8,435 nt of DNA, taken from positions 1-8,435 of the forward strand of contig CAVIJD010000058.1 of NCBI GenBank assembly GCA_963643165.1, written 5' to 3'. Under the pieces are notes generated by a model that worked only from the letters and a program-made list of their open reading frames with translations, did no database searches and was not told the origin of the DNA. Made by a program: the position numbers and the translations under genes. The DNA is from F23-D06 sp963643165 (lineage in GTDB: Bacteria; Bacteroidota; Bacteroidia; Bacteroidales; WCHB1-69). Position 1 is the stretch's first letter, and each line of letters begins with the position of its first letter. This document shows, piece by piece, positions 1 through 7,964 of this stretch.

Positions 1-1
1 G

Positions 2-157
2 CTCGTTGAGCCGCCAATGACCATAACCGACGGTGAAGCCGTCGGAGCAAGCCGCACCCGAGTCAAACAGAGCCTCGAAGAGGCTCAACAGCGAGTCACG
101 GGGAAATTTCCCGTCCTACAGGGGGAGGGGGAAAGTAGAAATCTTCGTCATCATTAA
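2..157 (+). CDS. C-terminal fragment of an unidentified upstream gene (partial)
   Basis: An open frame enters from the left edge in frame 2 and runs 51 codons to a TAA at 155-157. The fragment is hydrophilic and charged (for example TDGEAVGASRTRVKQSLEEA, then a basic tail ending NLRHH), with no membrane segment or motif I can name. The first 60 bases are about 65% GC, much richer than the genes at the other end, and the frame stays open while its codons look natural, so I favour a real gene end. The position next to a defence operon would suit a mobile-element or mobilisation gene, but nothing in these 51 residues proves that. It could also be a chance open frame. Confidence 0.4.
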   Translation, partial: LVEPPMTITDGEAVGASRTRVKQSLEEAQQRVTGKFPVLQGEGESRNLRHH

Positions 158-177
158 CAAGCAAATCATAAAAAACA

Positions 178-185
178 TATCTTTG
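178..185 (+). promoter_or_regulatory. Candidate Bacteroides-type -7 promoter element (TATCTTTG)
   Basis: TATCTTTG matches the TAnnTTTG -7 consensus used by the Bacteroidota primary sigma factor exactly. A good -33 TTTG about 19-21 bases upstream is not visible, since that stretch is the end of the preceding gene. Transcription would start near 190 and give a long (about 410 base) leader before sspB. No other intergenic gap between here and 8435 is large enough to hold a comfortable promoter, so this is the best candidate for the whole operon. Confidence 0.38.
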
Positions 186-236
186 CACGCATCTTCAAGT
201 GGAAGTCTGAAATGGCCAAACTTGCTGATGCTACTT

Positions 237-270
237 TTTGAATTGAGCGTTTATCTGACGCTTGTCTTTG
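237..270 (+). promoter_or_regulatory. Weaker second promoter candidate
   Basis: TTTG at 237-240 is followed after 22 bases by TGTCTTTG at 263-270. This is one mismatch from the TAnnTTTG -7 consensus, with a spacer one base longer than the usual 19-21. It might be an alternative or additional start for the ssp operon. The match is weak enough to be chance. Confidence 0.18.
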
Positions 271-303
271 GCTGCTCGAAACTTAGCAACTATCGAAAAA
301 TCG

Positions 304-522
304 TCAAAGGACAAGACAACGATGAATGTTCACGGTAGGTATGTCGTTTCCTGCCGAGGCTTGTCGCTGCCCCGCCGACTGCGGGTGCCGCGACTGCCGG
401 GAGCGTAGGATTGATATATACCATGCGTGGGCCTTTGCGTTGTCCGTCTTGACGATTTGGGCAATGCTAAGGCCTCGAGCAGACAGATGGGCAACAGACA
501 AGATTTCCCACGCTTTTTTCAT
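304..522 (-). CDS. Possible small minus-strand protein, 72 aa, unknown
   Basis: An ORF on the minus strand starts at ATG 522-520 and stops with TGA at 306-304, divergent from sspB. The first 40 or so residues (beginning MKKAWEILSVAHL, later KAHAWYISILR) look like a natural helical protein, and the MKKAWEI start reminds me of short uncharacterised Bacteroidota proteins. The second half is low-quality arginine/glutamine-rich sequence that coincides with a GC-rich hairpin. The ORF extends upstream to an in-frame ATG at 639, but that part would overlap sspB. I see no convincing promoter for it. It may be a small accessory gene, a decayed gene or a chance ORF. Confidence 0.28.
   Translation of the reverse strand: MKKAWEILSVAHLSARGLSIAQIVKTDNAKAHAWYISILRSRQSRHPQSAGQRQASAGNDIPTVNIHRCLVL
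363..394. other. GC-rich stem-loop in the operon leader
   Basis: The inverted repeat has two stacked stems: an inner CCCGC/GCGGG stem (371-375 with 381-385) around a 5-base loop, and an outer GTCGC/GCGAC stem (363-367 with 390-394), separated by a 3-by-4-base internal loop. There is no T-run after it on the plus strand, so it is not a standard rho-independent terminator. It lies inside the presumed 5' leader of the ssp operon and could be a regulatory RNA structure, a protein site or a chance feature of GC-rich DNA. Confidence 0.35.
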
Positions 523-603
523 TTTGTACGCTCGAAAACGAAAAAACAACCCCCGGAAAGAAGGGAAGTGTATCCGGACTATAACCAACGACCGCATCAA
601 GGC

Positions 604-1458
604 ATGCAACCGACCGCAAAATACACTTTCTCGGGTCACGAATCTTTCGCCTGCAAATCGTTATGGCTGAAAAAAGGCTACGATTTCATCAAAAACGGGC
701 ACAACTTCAATGCCCCGGAGGCCGTTGTGCAACTCGGCGTGGGCAAAAATATGGTATCCTCCATCCGGTATTGGATGAAAGCCTTCGGACTAACCCGAAA
801 CGACCAACTCACCGATACCGCCCGGCTACTGCTCGACACCGAAACAGGACACGACCCTTATCTGGAAGACCTCGGCACGCTATGGCTGCTCCATTATCTG
901 CTGGTAACAACCAAAGAAGCAACTCTTTATCACCTGCTGTTTATAAGACTACAGAAAGAACGCTCTCTTTTTGAACGGCAACATTTGCTGTCCTTGGCCA
1001 AACGTGCTATGACCGAAGACGGCAAACTGAAATCATTCAATGAGAACACCGTCAAAAAGGACATCAACGTACTGCTTTCCAACTATATCCAGCCACAAGA
1101 CTCTAACAACACAGATGGCTATTCTGCCCTGCTTATCGACCTGGATATCATCCGCCATGCCGACAGCAAAACTTTCCTGTTCAACAAAGAGGGTAAAAGA
1201 CCAATACCCCCTGAAATATTCCTGTATGCCATTCTACAAGAAAAAGGGAACGACAACAGCGTTGATTACGACACCCTGCAACACATCGGGCTTGTGTTTT
1301 GCATGAACGATATGGAAATCGTTGCCACACTGCTCACGCTTCAGGAGCGTTATCCTGACAATTTACAATACTCTGACACAGCGGGACTGAAACAACTGCA
1401 GTTCACCGGCATCTTCAACACAGACTCAGTTCTTGCCCGTTACTACTCAAAACAATGA
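604..1458 (+). CDS. sspB: DUF4007 protein, SspB-like DNA phosphorothioation protein
   Basis: The product is 284 residues and has DUF4007 hallmarks: FSGHESF at 9-15 next to the start, LGVGKNMVSSIRYW at 44-57, and GHDPYLEDLGTLWLLHYLL at about 82-100. In the Ssp system SspB is the DUF4007 member; in the characterised Vibrio systems it nicks DNA so that sulfur can enter one strand of the backbone. I chose ATG 604 because family members begin just before the FSGHE motif. The frame is open back to 427, but those 59 codons resemble nothing and give an odd arginine-rich leader. No strong Shine-Dalgarno is present, which is usual in Bacteroidota. The stop overlaps the next start (ATGA at 1455-1458), indicating translational coupling with sspC. 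DUF4007 also occurs beside other PAPS-reductase-like genes; the neighbours here support SspB. Confidence 0.82.
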   Translation: MQPTAKYTFSGHESFACKSLWLKKGYDFIKNGHNFNAPEAVVQLGVGKNMVSSIRYWMKAFGLTRNDQLTDTARLLLDTETGHDPYLEDLGTLWLLHYLLVTTKEATLYHLLFIRLQKERSLFERQHLLSLAKRAMTEDGKLKSFNENTVKKDINVLLSNYIQPQDSNNTDGYSALLIDLDIIRHADSKTFLFNKEGKRPIPPEIFLYAILQEKGNDNSVDYDTLQHIGLVFCMNDMEIVATLLTLQERYPDNLQYSDTAGLKQLQFTGIFNTDSVLARYYSKQ

Positions 1459-4400
1459 AACAATTCAACCTTTCAGCCAACATAGAAACCGGCGTTTCGG
1501 GCAACAACACTTACATTGTCACCCCTAACGTACAAAAAGCCGTTGCGGACATTGTCAACCAATACCGTATTGGCATTCATTCTTTCACTATCATCGGGAC
1601 TTACGGTACCGGAAAATCATGCTTTCTGGTCAATTTGGAAAGAGACCTGCTCGGACAGAACAAGCACAGGCTTCTTTTGAAAAGCCCAACAGTTCTGACC
1701 AAGGCTGTAGGGTTTGACATCCTCAACATCGTAGGACAATACAAACCGATCAAGACTCTTTTGGCAGACAAATTGGGATGCTCCGACGATACCGTGCTGG
1801 AGTCATTGAAACAACGCTATAACCAGTTAAAGAACAACGGCAAAATGCTGGTTCTTGTCATAGACGAGTTCGGCAAGAACCTTGAGCATGCCGCTGCCAA
1901 CAATCCGGAAGAGGAACTCTATTTCCTGCAACAGTTGGCCGAATTTGCCAATGTGCCCAAGCGTGAAGTACTTCTGCTCACCACGCTTCACCAGAACTTC
2001 AGTGCATACGCTTCGAAACTCACCGCAACCCAGGCCAATGAATGGTCAAAGGTAAAAGGACGTTTTCATGAAGTTGTATTTACCGAGCCTGTTGAACAAC
2101 TTCTCTTCCTTGCTGCAAAGTCGGTCGGCAACAACGCTCTTAGCCGTTCTGACGAGATCTACGACATTGCAAAAGAATGCAAATTCATTTCATCTTCGCT
2201 CTCAACGGACACAGTAAACCGGTTATTTCCACTCGATGCTTTTTCGGCCACCGTCCTCACAAAAGCCATACAACGATATGGACAAAACGAACGCTCGCTC
2301 TTCTCTTTTCTCAATGCCGACGGTGAACACGCATTCAAACGGTTCAATAGTGCCCCGAACAAGACCTACAGTCTTTCAGACGTCTGCGACTATACTATTG
2401 ATGCTTTCCACTCATACCTCAACGAAGCCAATGCTGACTCAACGGGATGGAGAGCCATACAAGCAGCCATTGAACGCACAGAGGCAGCCGACTGGCAAGA
2501 CGAAAACGTTCTGAAAGAGGCCTTAAAAATCGTCAAAGCCATCGGAATGCTCAACCTATTCGGCAATGCCGGCTTCACCATGTCAAGTTCTCAACTTGCC
2601 AGTTATGCCAAAAGAGCGATGGAGGCAGCGCATGCTGAAAACGTAATCAGCAGACTGACGCAACTGAAAATCATCCGTTTTGCTGAATACAAAAGCCGCT
2701 ATATCCTTTTTGAAGGAACGGATTTCAACATCGATGAAGAAATTGCCAAGGCGACAGCCGTCGTTCCAATTCCGGCCAATCCTATAGATGAATTGCGCAC
2801 CAACTACAGCAGTATGATAGCCCCTGCAAAGGCCTACTATTATCACCGTGGGACACCTCGCTTTTTCGAGTATCTCCTTTTGGATGCCCCGATAGACATG
2901 ACCCCCACGGGCGATATTGACGGATTCATTGAACTCATTTTCTCGCAAAACACTAACGAGACACTGGAATTTGTCAGAACTTTCAGTGCCACCTGTAACC
3001 ATGCCGTATTGTTCGCCGTTTTTGTCAATGCCGACAACATCATCCGGCATCTCCACAAAATCAGCATATACAACCATATTCTCGACAAAATCCTCATAGA
3101 CAAATCAGACCGAATCGCCATACAAGAGGTATCGCGACTCAAGTCATACGAACAGCGTCTCCTAAACAAGCGTGTAAAAGAGGACTTTTTCACATACAGC
3201 GGTGATGTCGTTTGGTTTTACAAAGGCAACGAAAAGAGTATCAAGAGCCTGCGCAACTTCAACGCATTGCTTTCCACAATCTGTGATGATGTCTATTTTG
3301 AAACGCCCATCATAAACAATGAACTCATCAACCGCCACAAATTGAGCGGCAGTATCTCCGCGGCAAGGGCAAAATACCTCCAGGCCCTGATTGACAATGG
3401 CGACAAGGAAGATCTCGGTTTCGAGAAAGACAAATTTCCGCCCGAAAAAACCATCTACTATACCCTCTTGAAGACTACTGGCATACACGTCAATGGCACA
3501 TTTGCAGAGTCCCCGTCCAATGACGAAATCATGACCTTGTGGAAAGCCAGCGAAGATTTCCTTTGCAGCACGCGTGAACACGCCAGAAAAGTATCCGAGC
3601 TCATCGCAATCCTTTCCGCCCAGCCCTTCAAAATCAAAGCCGGCGTGCTTGACTTCTGGATTCCCACCTACTTGTTCATAAAAAGACTCGACTACAGCCT
3701 TTTCGGAAGCAACGGAGCATTTATACCAAACATAAACATAGAGTTTTTCGACCTGCTGAAGAAACACCCAGACTCTTTCAGCGTAAAAGCCTATTCCGAA
3801 GACGGCATAAAGATGGCATTCTACAACCAATACCGCAAATTCATCCATGCCGACGAAGAGAACATCATCAAAGGGGATAAATTCATCGAAACCATCAGAC
3901 CATTCTTCTTCTTTCACAGCCGTCTGAACGATTATGCCCGACAAACGCGCAAATTTGACCACAGCACAACCTTGCGCTTCCGGGAAGTGCTTGCAGCAGC
4001 CAAAGACCCGGAGAAGACCTTTTTTGAAGACCTTCCGCAGGCACTCGGATTCGGCAAAGAGACCCTGAATGACGAAGCGTTCGTGGCCGAATACTGCACC
4101 CTAATACAACAAGCCGTACGAGAGTTGCGCTCATGCTATACCGAACTTATCAACCGACTGGAACGGCAGATAGTGGAACGCCTTGGACTCCATTCGCAAA
4201 ATTATGCCGAATATATCATAGAAATACGTGAACGGCTCTCCCACATCAAAGAGCATCTACTATCAGACAAGCAACTCGACTTTTACCGACATGCCATGAC
4301 AACTTTCGACAACCGGACTGAATGGTTTCAGAGCATCAGTTATGCCGCCATCGACCAGCCGTTGGAACGACTGCGAGACGAACAGGAAGAGCAACTGGCC

Positions 4401-4592
4401 GACAACATCGTTTTCCTTTTCAAAGAATGTGAAAAATGCTGCGTGCTGTCTGAAGCCATGGACTACAGAATCACAGATACCGACAAAGAGAAATCAGAGA
4501 CACTTGAACATCAGATAAATGCCATCCTTACTGGCAACACAAATCTTGACATCTACACCCTTATGAACCTATTAAAGAAGAAAATGCGATGA
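1455..4592 (+). CDS. sspC: Large P-loop ATPase, SspC-like phosphorothioation protein
   Basis: The product is 1045 residues. The N-terminal 220 or so residues are an AAA+/STAND-like ATPase core: Walker A GTYGTGKS at 48-55, Walker B MLVLVIDEFGK at 131-141, a sensor-1-like LLLTTLHQNF at 173-182, and EWSKVKGRFHEVVF at 196-209, whose R203 might be an arginine finger. The remaining 800 residues are mostly helical and unrecognised; the last 180 or so are charged and could form coiled coils. A cysteine cluster, CEKCC, lies at 992-996. In Ssp systems the ATPase SspC sits between the DUF4007 nickase and the PP-loop enzyme and is needed for modification; its exact mechanical role is less clear. The start overlaps the sspB stop and the stop overlaps the sspD start (ATGA both times), so B, C and D are probably made together. 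The family assignment rests on position, size and ATPase motifs rather than on a remembered sequence. Confidence 0.75.
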   Translation: MKQFNLSANIETGVSGNNTYIVTPNVQKAVADIVNQYRIGIHSFTIIGTYGTGKSCFLVNLERDLLGQNKHRLLLKSPTVLTKAVGFDILNIVGQYKPIKTLLADKLGCSDDTVLESLKQRYNQLKNNGKMLVLVIDEFGKNLEHAAANNPEEELYFLQQLAEFANVPKREVLLLTTLHQNFSAYASKLTATQANEWSKVKGRFHEVVFTEPVEQLLFLAAKSVGNNALSRSDEIYDIAKECKFISSSLSTDTVNRLFPLDAFSATVLTKAIQRYGQNERSLFSFLNADGEHAFKRFNSAPNKTYSLSDVCDYTIDAFHSYLNEANADSTGWRAIQAAIERTEAADWQDENVLKEALKIVKAIGMLNLFGNAGFTMSSSQLASYAKRAMEAAHAENVISRLTQLKIIRFAEYKSRYILFEGTDFNIDEEIAKATAVVPIPANPIDELRTNYSSMIAPAKAYYYHRGTPRFFEYLLLDAPIDMTPTGDIDGFIELIFSQNTNETLEFVRTFSATCNHAVLFAVFVNADNIIRHLHKISIYNHILDKILIDKSDRIAIQEVSRLKSYEQRLLNKRVKEDFFTYSGDVVWFYKGNEKSIKSLRNFNALLSTICDDVYFETPIINNELINRHKLSGSISAARAKYLQALIDNGDKEDLGFEKDKFPPEKTIYYTLLKTTGIHVNGTFAESPSNDEIMTLWKASEDFLCSTREHARKVSELIAILSAQPFKIKAGVLDFWIPTYLFIKRLDYSLFGSNGAFIPNINIEFFDLLKKHPDSFSVKAYSEDGIKMAFYNQYRKFIHADEENIIKGDKFIETIRPFFFFHSRLNDYARQTRKFDHSTTLRFREVLAAAKDPEKTFFEDLPQALGFGKETLNDEAFVAEYCTLIQQAVRELRSCYTELINRLERQIVERLGLHSQNYAEYIIEIRERLSHIKEHLLSDKQLDFYRHAMTTFDNRTEWFQSISYAAIDQPLERLRDEQEEQLADNIVFLFKECEKCCVLSEAMDYRITDTDKEKSETLEHQINAILTGNTNLDIYTLMNLLKKKMR

Positions 4593-5689
4593 CCAAAGTC
4601 CGACACTTGTTAGGCATCTCTGGCGGCAAAGACAGTGCTGCTCTTGCCATATATTTGAAACAAATGTATCCACAACTCAAGATAGAATACTACAATTCTG
4701 ACACAGGATGCGAGTTGGCGGAGACCGAACTCCTCATTGATCGGCTTTCAGCCTATCTTGGCAGCATCAAACGGCTGAGGGCAGCTGAAGGCAGTCCCGA
4801 GGCCACACCGTTTGAGCATTTTCTGAAAGCGGCAGGTGGGTATCTGCCCTCGCCGCAATCGCGCTGGTGTACCCAGAAAATGAAACTCGCCGAATTCGAG
4901 CGTTTTGTCGGCGACGACTATGCCGTATCCTACGTGGGCATCCGGGGAGACGAAGACCGCGACGGATATATCTCCTCCAAACCCAACATCCAAGCCGTTT
5001 TCCCATTCAGGCGCAACATTTGGAGCATTGATGTGATAAACAAAGTGTTGCACAACGACCGTCGGGAGCAACTCATCGACATCTGTATGCGCATCGTCAC
5101 AGACAGCAAGCAAGAGAAAATGCTCAAAATACTGAAGCAGCCGCTCACTAAACAGTATTACTATTCCAAAAAACTGAATGCACTCCTTGACCTTGACATC
5201 AAACTGTTCAACCGCATCGTGTTTGAGTATTTGAAGACAACCGATTACCCCATAGGCAAACTCGATTCGTTTGCTTTGGTTGACAATGAGGACATCCTGG
5301 TAAAGGAAGACATATTCAGGATTCTTCGCGAAAGCGGTGTCGGGGTGCCCGCCTACTACGAAGAAATACCCTTTGAAGTGGACGGCATGAAAGGGACCTA
5401 CTGCCGTAGCCGCTCCGGCTGCTATTTCTGCTTCTTCCAGCAGAAAATAGAATGGATTTGGCTTTACGAACAGCATCCGGACCTTTATATGAAAGCTATG
5501 ACCTTTGAAAAAGACGGCTACACTTGGAATCAAGGCGAGAGCCTTGCCGACCTTATAAAGCCTGAACGGATTCGAAAAATAAAACTGGACGTAATCAAAC
5601 GACAAGAAGAAAACAAAGCCAAACAGAAAGGGTCCACCCTTGCTGACATATTCGGCGATGACATATTGTGTTCAAACTGTTTCATATAA
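4589..5689 (+). CDS. sspD: PP-loop ATP pyrophosphatase / PAPS reductase family, SspD/DndC-like
   Basis: The product is 366 residues. The N-terminal PP-loop SGGKDS (11-16) followed by YYNSDTGCEL (34-43) defines the PAPS reductase/ATP pyrophosphatase fold. RWCTQKMK (92-99) and VGIRGDEDRDGY (116-127) are further family motifs. C94 plus C272-x5-C278-x2-C281 form the four-cysteine pattern expected for the 4Fe-4S cluster of DndC-type proteins. The enzyme would adenylate the DNA backbone phosphate, using ATP, so that persulfide sulfur can be inserted. In DndC-like systems the sulfur comes from a cysteine desulfurase, which is absent from this window. An insert of about 100 residues (149-250) separates the two halves of the fold. 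An extra C-terminal CSNC (361-364) is odd. ATG 4589 overlaps the sspC stop; the helicase starts 3 bases after the TAA. Confidence 0.85.
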   Translation: MTKVRHLLGISGGKDSAALAIYLKQMYPQLKIEYYNSDTGCELAETELLIDRLSAYLGSIKRLRAAEGSPEATPFEHFLKAAGGYLPSPQSRWCTQKMKLAEFERFVGDDYAVSYVGIRGDEDRDGYISSKPNIQAVFPFRRNIWSIDVINKVLHNDRREQLIDICMRIVTDSKQEKMLKILKQPLTKQYYYSKKLNALLDLDIKLFNRIVFEYLKTTDYPIGKLDSFALVDNEDILVKEDIFRILRESGVGVPAYYEEIPFEVDGMKGTYCRSRSGCYFCFFQQKIEWIWLYEQHPDLYMKAMTFEKDGYTWNQGESLADLIKPERIRKIKLDVIKRQEENKAKQKGSTLADIFGDDILCSNCFI

Positions 5690-5692
5690 AAA

Positions 5693-7958
5693 ATGTTGAA
5701 GACAAACGTAATATGGCCCCAAAGCAGACGTTTCCAGTCGCAAAGCGAGTGGGAACCAATCGGTTTTTTTTCAGAGGGACTCTGCAACGCAAGCACATTC
5801 GACCTGAAACTTGGTTTCTTCTCCTCTTCTGCCATCCACGTACTTTGCGACGGGTTTGCTTGCTTTATCTACAATGGGGGACGAATGCGTCTGATAATCA
5901 ACGACATTCTGTCAGAGCAAGATAAGCAATCCATCAACGAAGGGTTGTCCGGGAAACCATTGCCCACATTCAACCTAAACGACATCAAATCATTACAAGA
6001 CACACTCTCTGCCCGTGACAAGCACTTCTTCAACTGTCTTGCATATTTGATACGCCACGACCGCATTGCCATAAAAATCATTGCGCCCAAAGGGAACAAC
6101 GGCATTGCCCACACCAAGTGCGGACTATTCAGCGATGGCTTGAACCGGGTGGCCTTTGACGGCTCATGCAACTTCTCTCGCACGGCGCTCCTCGACAACC
6201 TTGAAAGCATCACTGCTTTCTGCGACTGGGACGGCGGCAACGACATTTTCAAAATCAAAGACATCGAAGAGGACTTCAACCGCACTTTCGACGAGAAAGA
6301 CACGAACGTCACCTATATTGCCCCACAAGACATCAAGACTCGCATCACGGACGCTTTTGGACAGAAAAACATCCGCGAGCTCCTTGAAGAAGAGGAAGAA
6401 CTGGTCACAGCGCAAACTTCATCCGAAATCTCCCCGACCGTTAAAGGATTCCTTGTCAGAGCGCGCGAAAAAGTAGAGGCCGCCATCGACAAAATTAAGG
6501 AAGCCGAAAATGCGCCCTCGCATACACTGCAAAAACCGCAATTCCCGTTCAAGGAAGGACCCCGTGACTATCAGAAACATGCCTTTGACAACTGGAAGAA
6601 CACACAGCGAGGGCTGTTTGCCATGGCTACCGGCACAGGCAAAACCGTGACAGCCCTCAACTGTCTGCTGGAGATATACAATAAATCAGGCTACTACAAA
6701 GCTATTATACTCGTCCCGACCATTACGCTTGTTGAACAATGGGAAAACGAATGCAAAAAATTCAATTTCAGTTCCATAATAAAAGTGTGCTCAAAATACA
6801 ACAATTGGAAATCTGATGTGGCCAACCTTCGACTTTGCGAAATGACTAATCCAGACAGTAAAATGTCATATATTATCATTTCCACCTACGCTTCGTTTGT
6901 ACGGTGGAATATTTTTATGGAATTGAACCAATTTCCTAAAAACAAACTTTTGCTCATTGCTGATGAGGCTCACAATATGAGCGGAGGTTTAATGTCTCTT
7001 CGTCTATCTGACATAAAATATCTTCGACGCATCGGTCTGTCAGCCACTCCTGAACGACAATATGACAATGACTGCAACCGTCAGCTGATGGATTTCTTTG
7101 GCTGTTCCAACAATTACACCTTTGAGTATTCTATGTCAGAAGCCATTCAGAATGGACGATTATGCCGTTACTACTATTATCCTCACATAGTCCGTTTGAC
7201 CGACACTGAAATGGAAGAATATGTTGAAATATCGAAAAAGATAGTCAAAACTATGAATTTCCAGAATGCAGAAAGCCAAGAGCGTCTGAAAATGCTTATG
7301 CTGAAACGCAAACGCATTATACACAAAGCCGCCAACAAAATATCTGCATTCCGACAAATTGTCCAAAAACATCTGAACGAAAAGGGTAATCTGAAATACA
7401 CGTTGGTCTATGTTCCAGAAGGCAACAAGCCAGACACTTTTGAGGCTGACATTTATGACAAAAGCGACACCATTGCTGCTGACCCCGAAACAGAACATCT
7501 TATTGATGAATACACCCGAATCGTACGCGATTTGGACCCTCATATCATTGTTCGCCAGTTTACTTCTGAATCTACCGACCGCAATGATATGATCAAAGGT
7601 TTCGCAGACGGAAGCATTGATGTGCTCACTTCGATGAAATGTTTGGACGAAGGTGTGGACGTTCCACGCAGCGAATTGGCTATTTTCTGCGCCAGCACAG
7701 GAANNNNNNNNNNAATTTATCCAACGCCGCGGACGTGTGCTGAGAACTTGCAAGGGAAAAAAATTCGCCTATATTCACGACCTAATCGTCATTCCAGATA
7801 ATATTTTCGACAGTGATTGTTTTGCTTTGGAAAAAAACCTTGTAGAAAGTGAACTGAAGCGTGTACGCGATTTTGCATTGTTGTCTGAAAATTTGAATGA
7901 CACCGATAACGAATTGCAAGAAGTATTGAATCATTATAATCTATCCATATTTAATTAG
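5693..7958 (+). CDS. PLD-nuclease/DEAD-like helicase fusion, restriction-module protein (interrupted by assembly gap)
   Basis: A superfamily 2 helicase with an N-terminal phospholipase-D-type nuclease domain. The PLD region has H140, K142, D148 and GSCNFSRTALLDNLES from 157, an HKD variant with one extra residue between K and D. Helicase motifs follow: RDYQ (291-294), Walker A ATGTGKT (312-318), DEAH (424-427), SAT (450-452) and CLDEGVDVP (650-658). After the N gap, motif VI (QRRGRVLR) continues in another frame and runs to TAG at 7956-7958. If the missing bases encode the expected asparagine-proline-arginine-glutamate link (9 bases), the protein is 754 residues and intact. The start at 5693 is 3 bases after sspD; a later ATG at 5885 would cut off conserved-looking PLD sequence. 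It probably translocates on and cuts unmodified DNA as part of an SspFGH-like effector, though which letter it corresponds to I cannot tell. Confidence 0.8.
7704..7713. other. Assembly gap (10 N) inside the helicase gene
   Basis: Ten N bases lie between the end of helicase motif V and motif VI. A literal reading shifts frame here and gives a false stop at 7799-7801. Flanking bases (gga a before, aa ttt atc caa after) fit a continuous reading through ASTG-NPRE-FIQRRGR if 9 bases are missing, so 10 looks like a placeholder length. Confidence 0.95.
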
Positions 7959-7964
7959 TGCAAT

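Larger units (their letters stand above)
158..603. other. Leader / intergenic region upstream of the ssp operon
   Basis: This 446-base stretch holds no confidently identified gene. It contains a Bacteroides-like -7 promoter element at 178-185, a weaker second one at 263-270, a tiny 9-codon ORF at 212-241 (MAKLADATF, stop TGA), a GC-rich stem-loop at 363-394, and a possible 72-codon minus-strand ORF at 304-522. Plus-strand frames remain open from 326 and from 427 into the next gene, but neither product resembles a known protein. I see no tRNA, no direct-repeat array and no clear rho-independent terminator for the preceding gene. Confidence 0.6.

Noticed and set aside
212..241. Nine-codon ORF MAKLADATF as a regulatory leader peptide
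   Set aside because: It has no run of a single regulatory amino acid and no attenuator-like terminator directly after it; too short to call as a gene.
33..338. Plus-strand 101-codon ORF at the left edge
   Set aside because: It competes with the more natural frame ending at 157 and shifts from charged to hydrophobic without any family resemblance.
427..603. Upstream in-frame extension of the SspB-like gene by 59 codons
   Set aside because: The extension is arginine-rich, resembles no protein, and puts the conserved FSGHESF motif far from the N-terminus, where the family keeps it.
326..670. Plus-strand ORF with a cysteine-rich stretch (CRCPADCGCRDC) and a hydrophobic segment
   Set aside because: It overlaps the sspB start in another frame; the cysteines arise from the GC-rich hairpin read in that frame, and the rest looks random.
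3162..3962. Long minus-strand ORF (266 codons) inside sspC
   Set aside because: It is antisense to a gene with clear ATPase motifs and is explained by the codon bias of that gene.
4748..5605. Long minus-strand ORF (285 codons) inside sspD
   Set aside because: It is the antisense shadow of the PP-loop gene, whose catalytic and cysteine motifs are all on the plus strand.
5885..5887. Alternative later start for the helicase at the ATG of MRLIIN
   Set aside because: It would remove the GFFSSSAI and GFACFIYNGG segments that look like the first strands of the PLD domain; the 5693 start also fits the tight spacing to sspD.
7693..7801. Helicase ending at 7801 as a truncated gene or pseudogene
   Set aside because: The frame change occurs exactly at the N gap and motif VI continues in the other frame, so the disruption is an assembly artefact.
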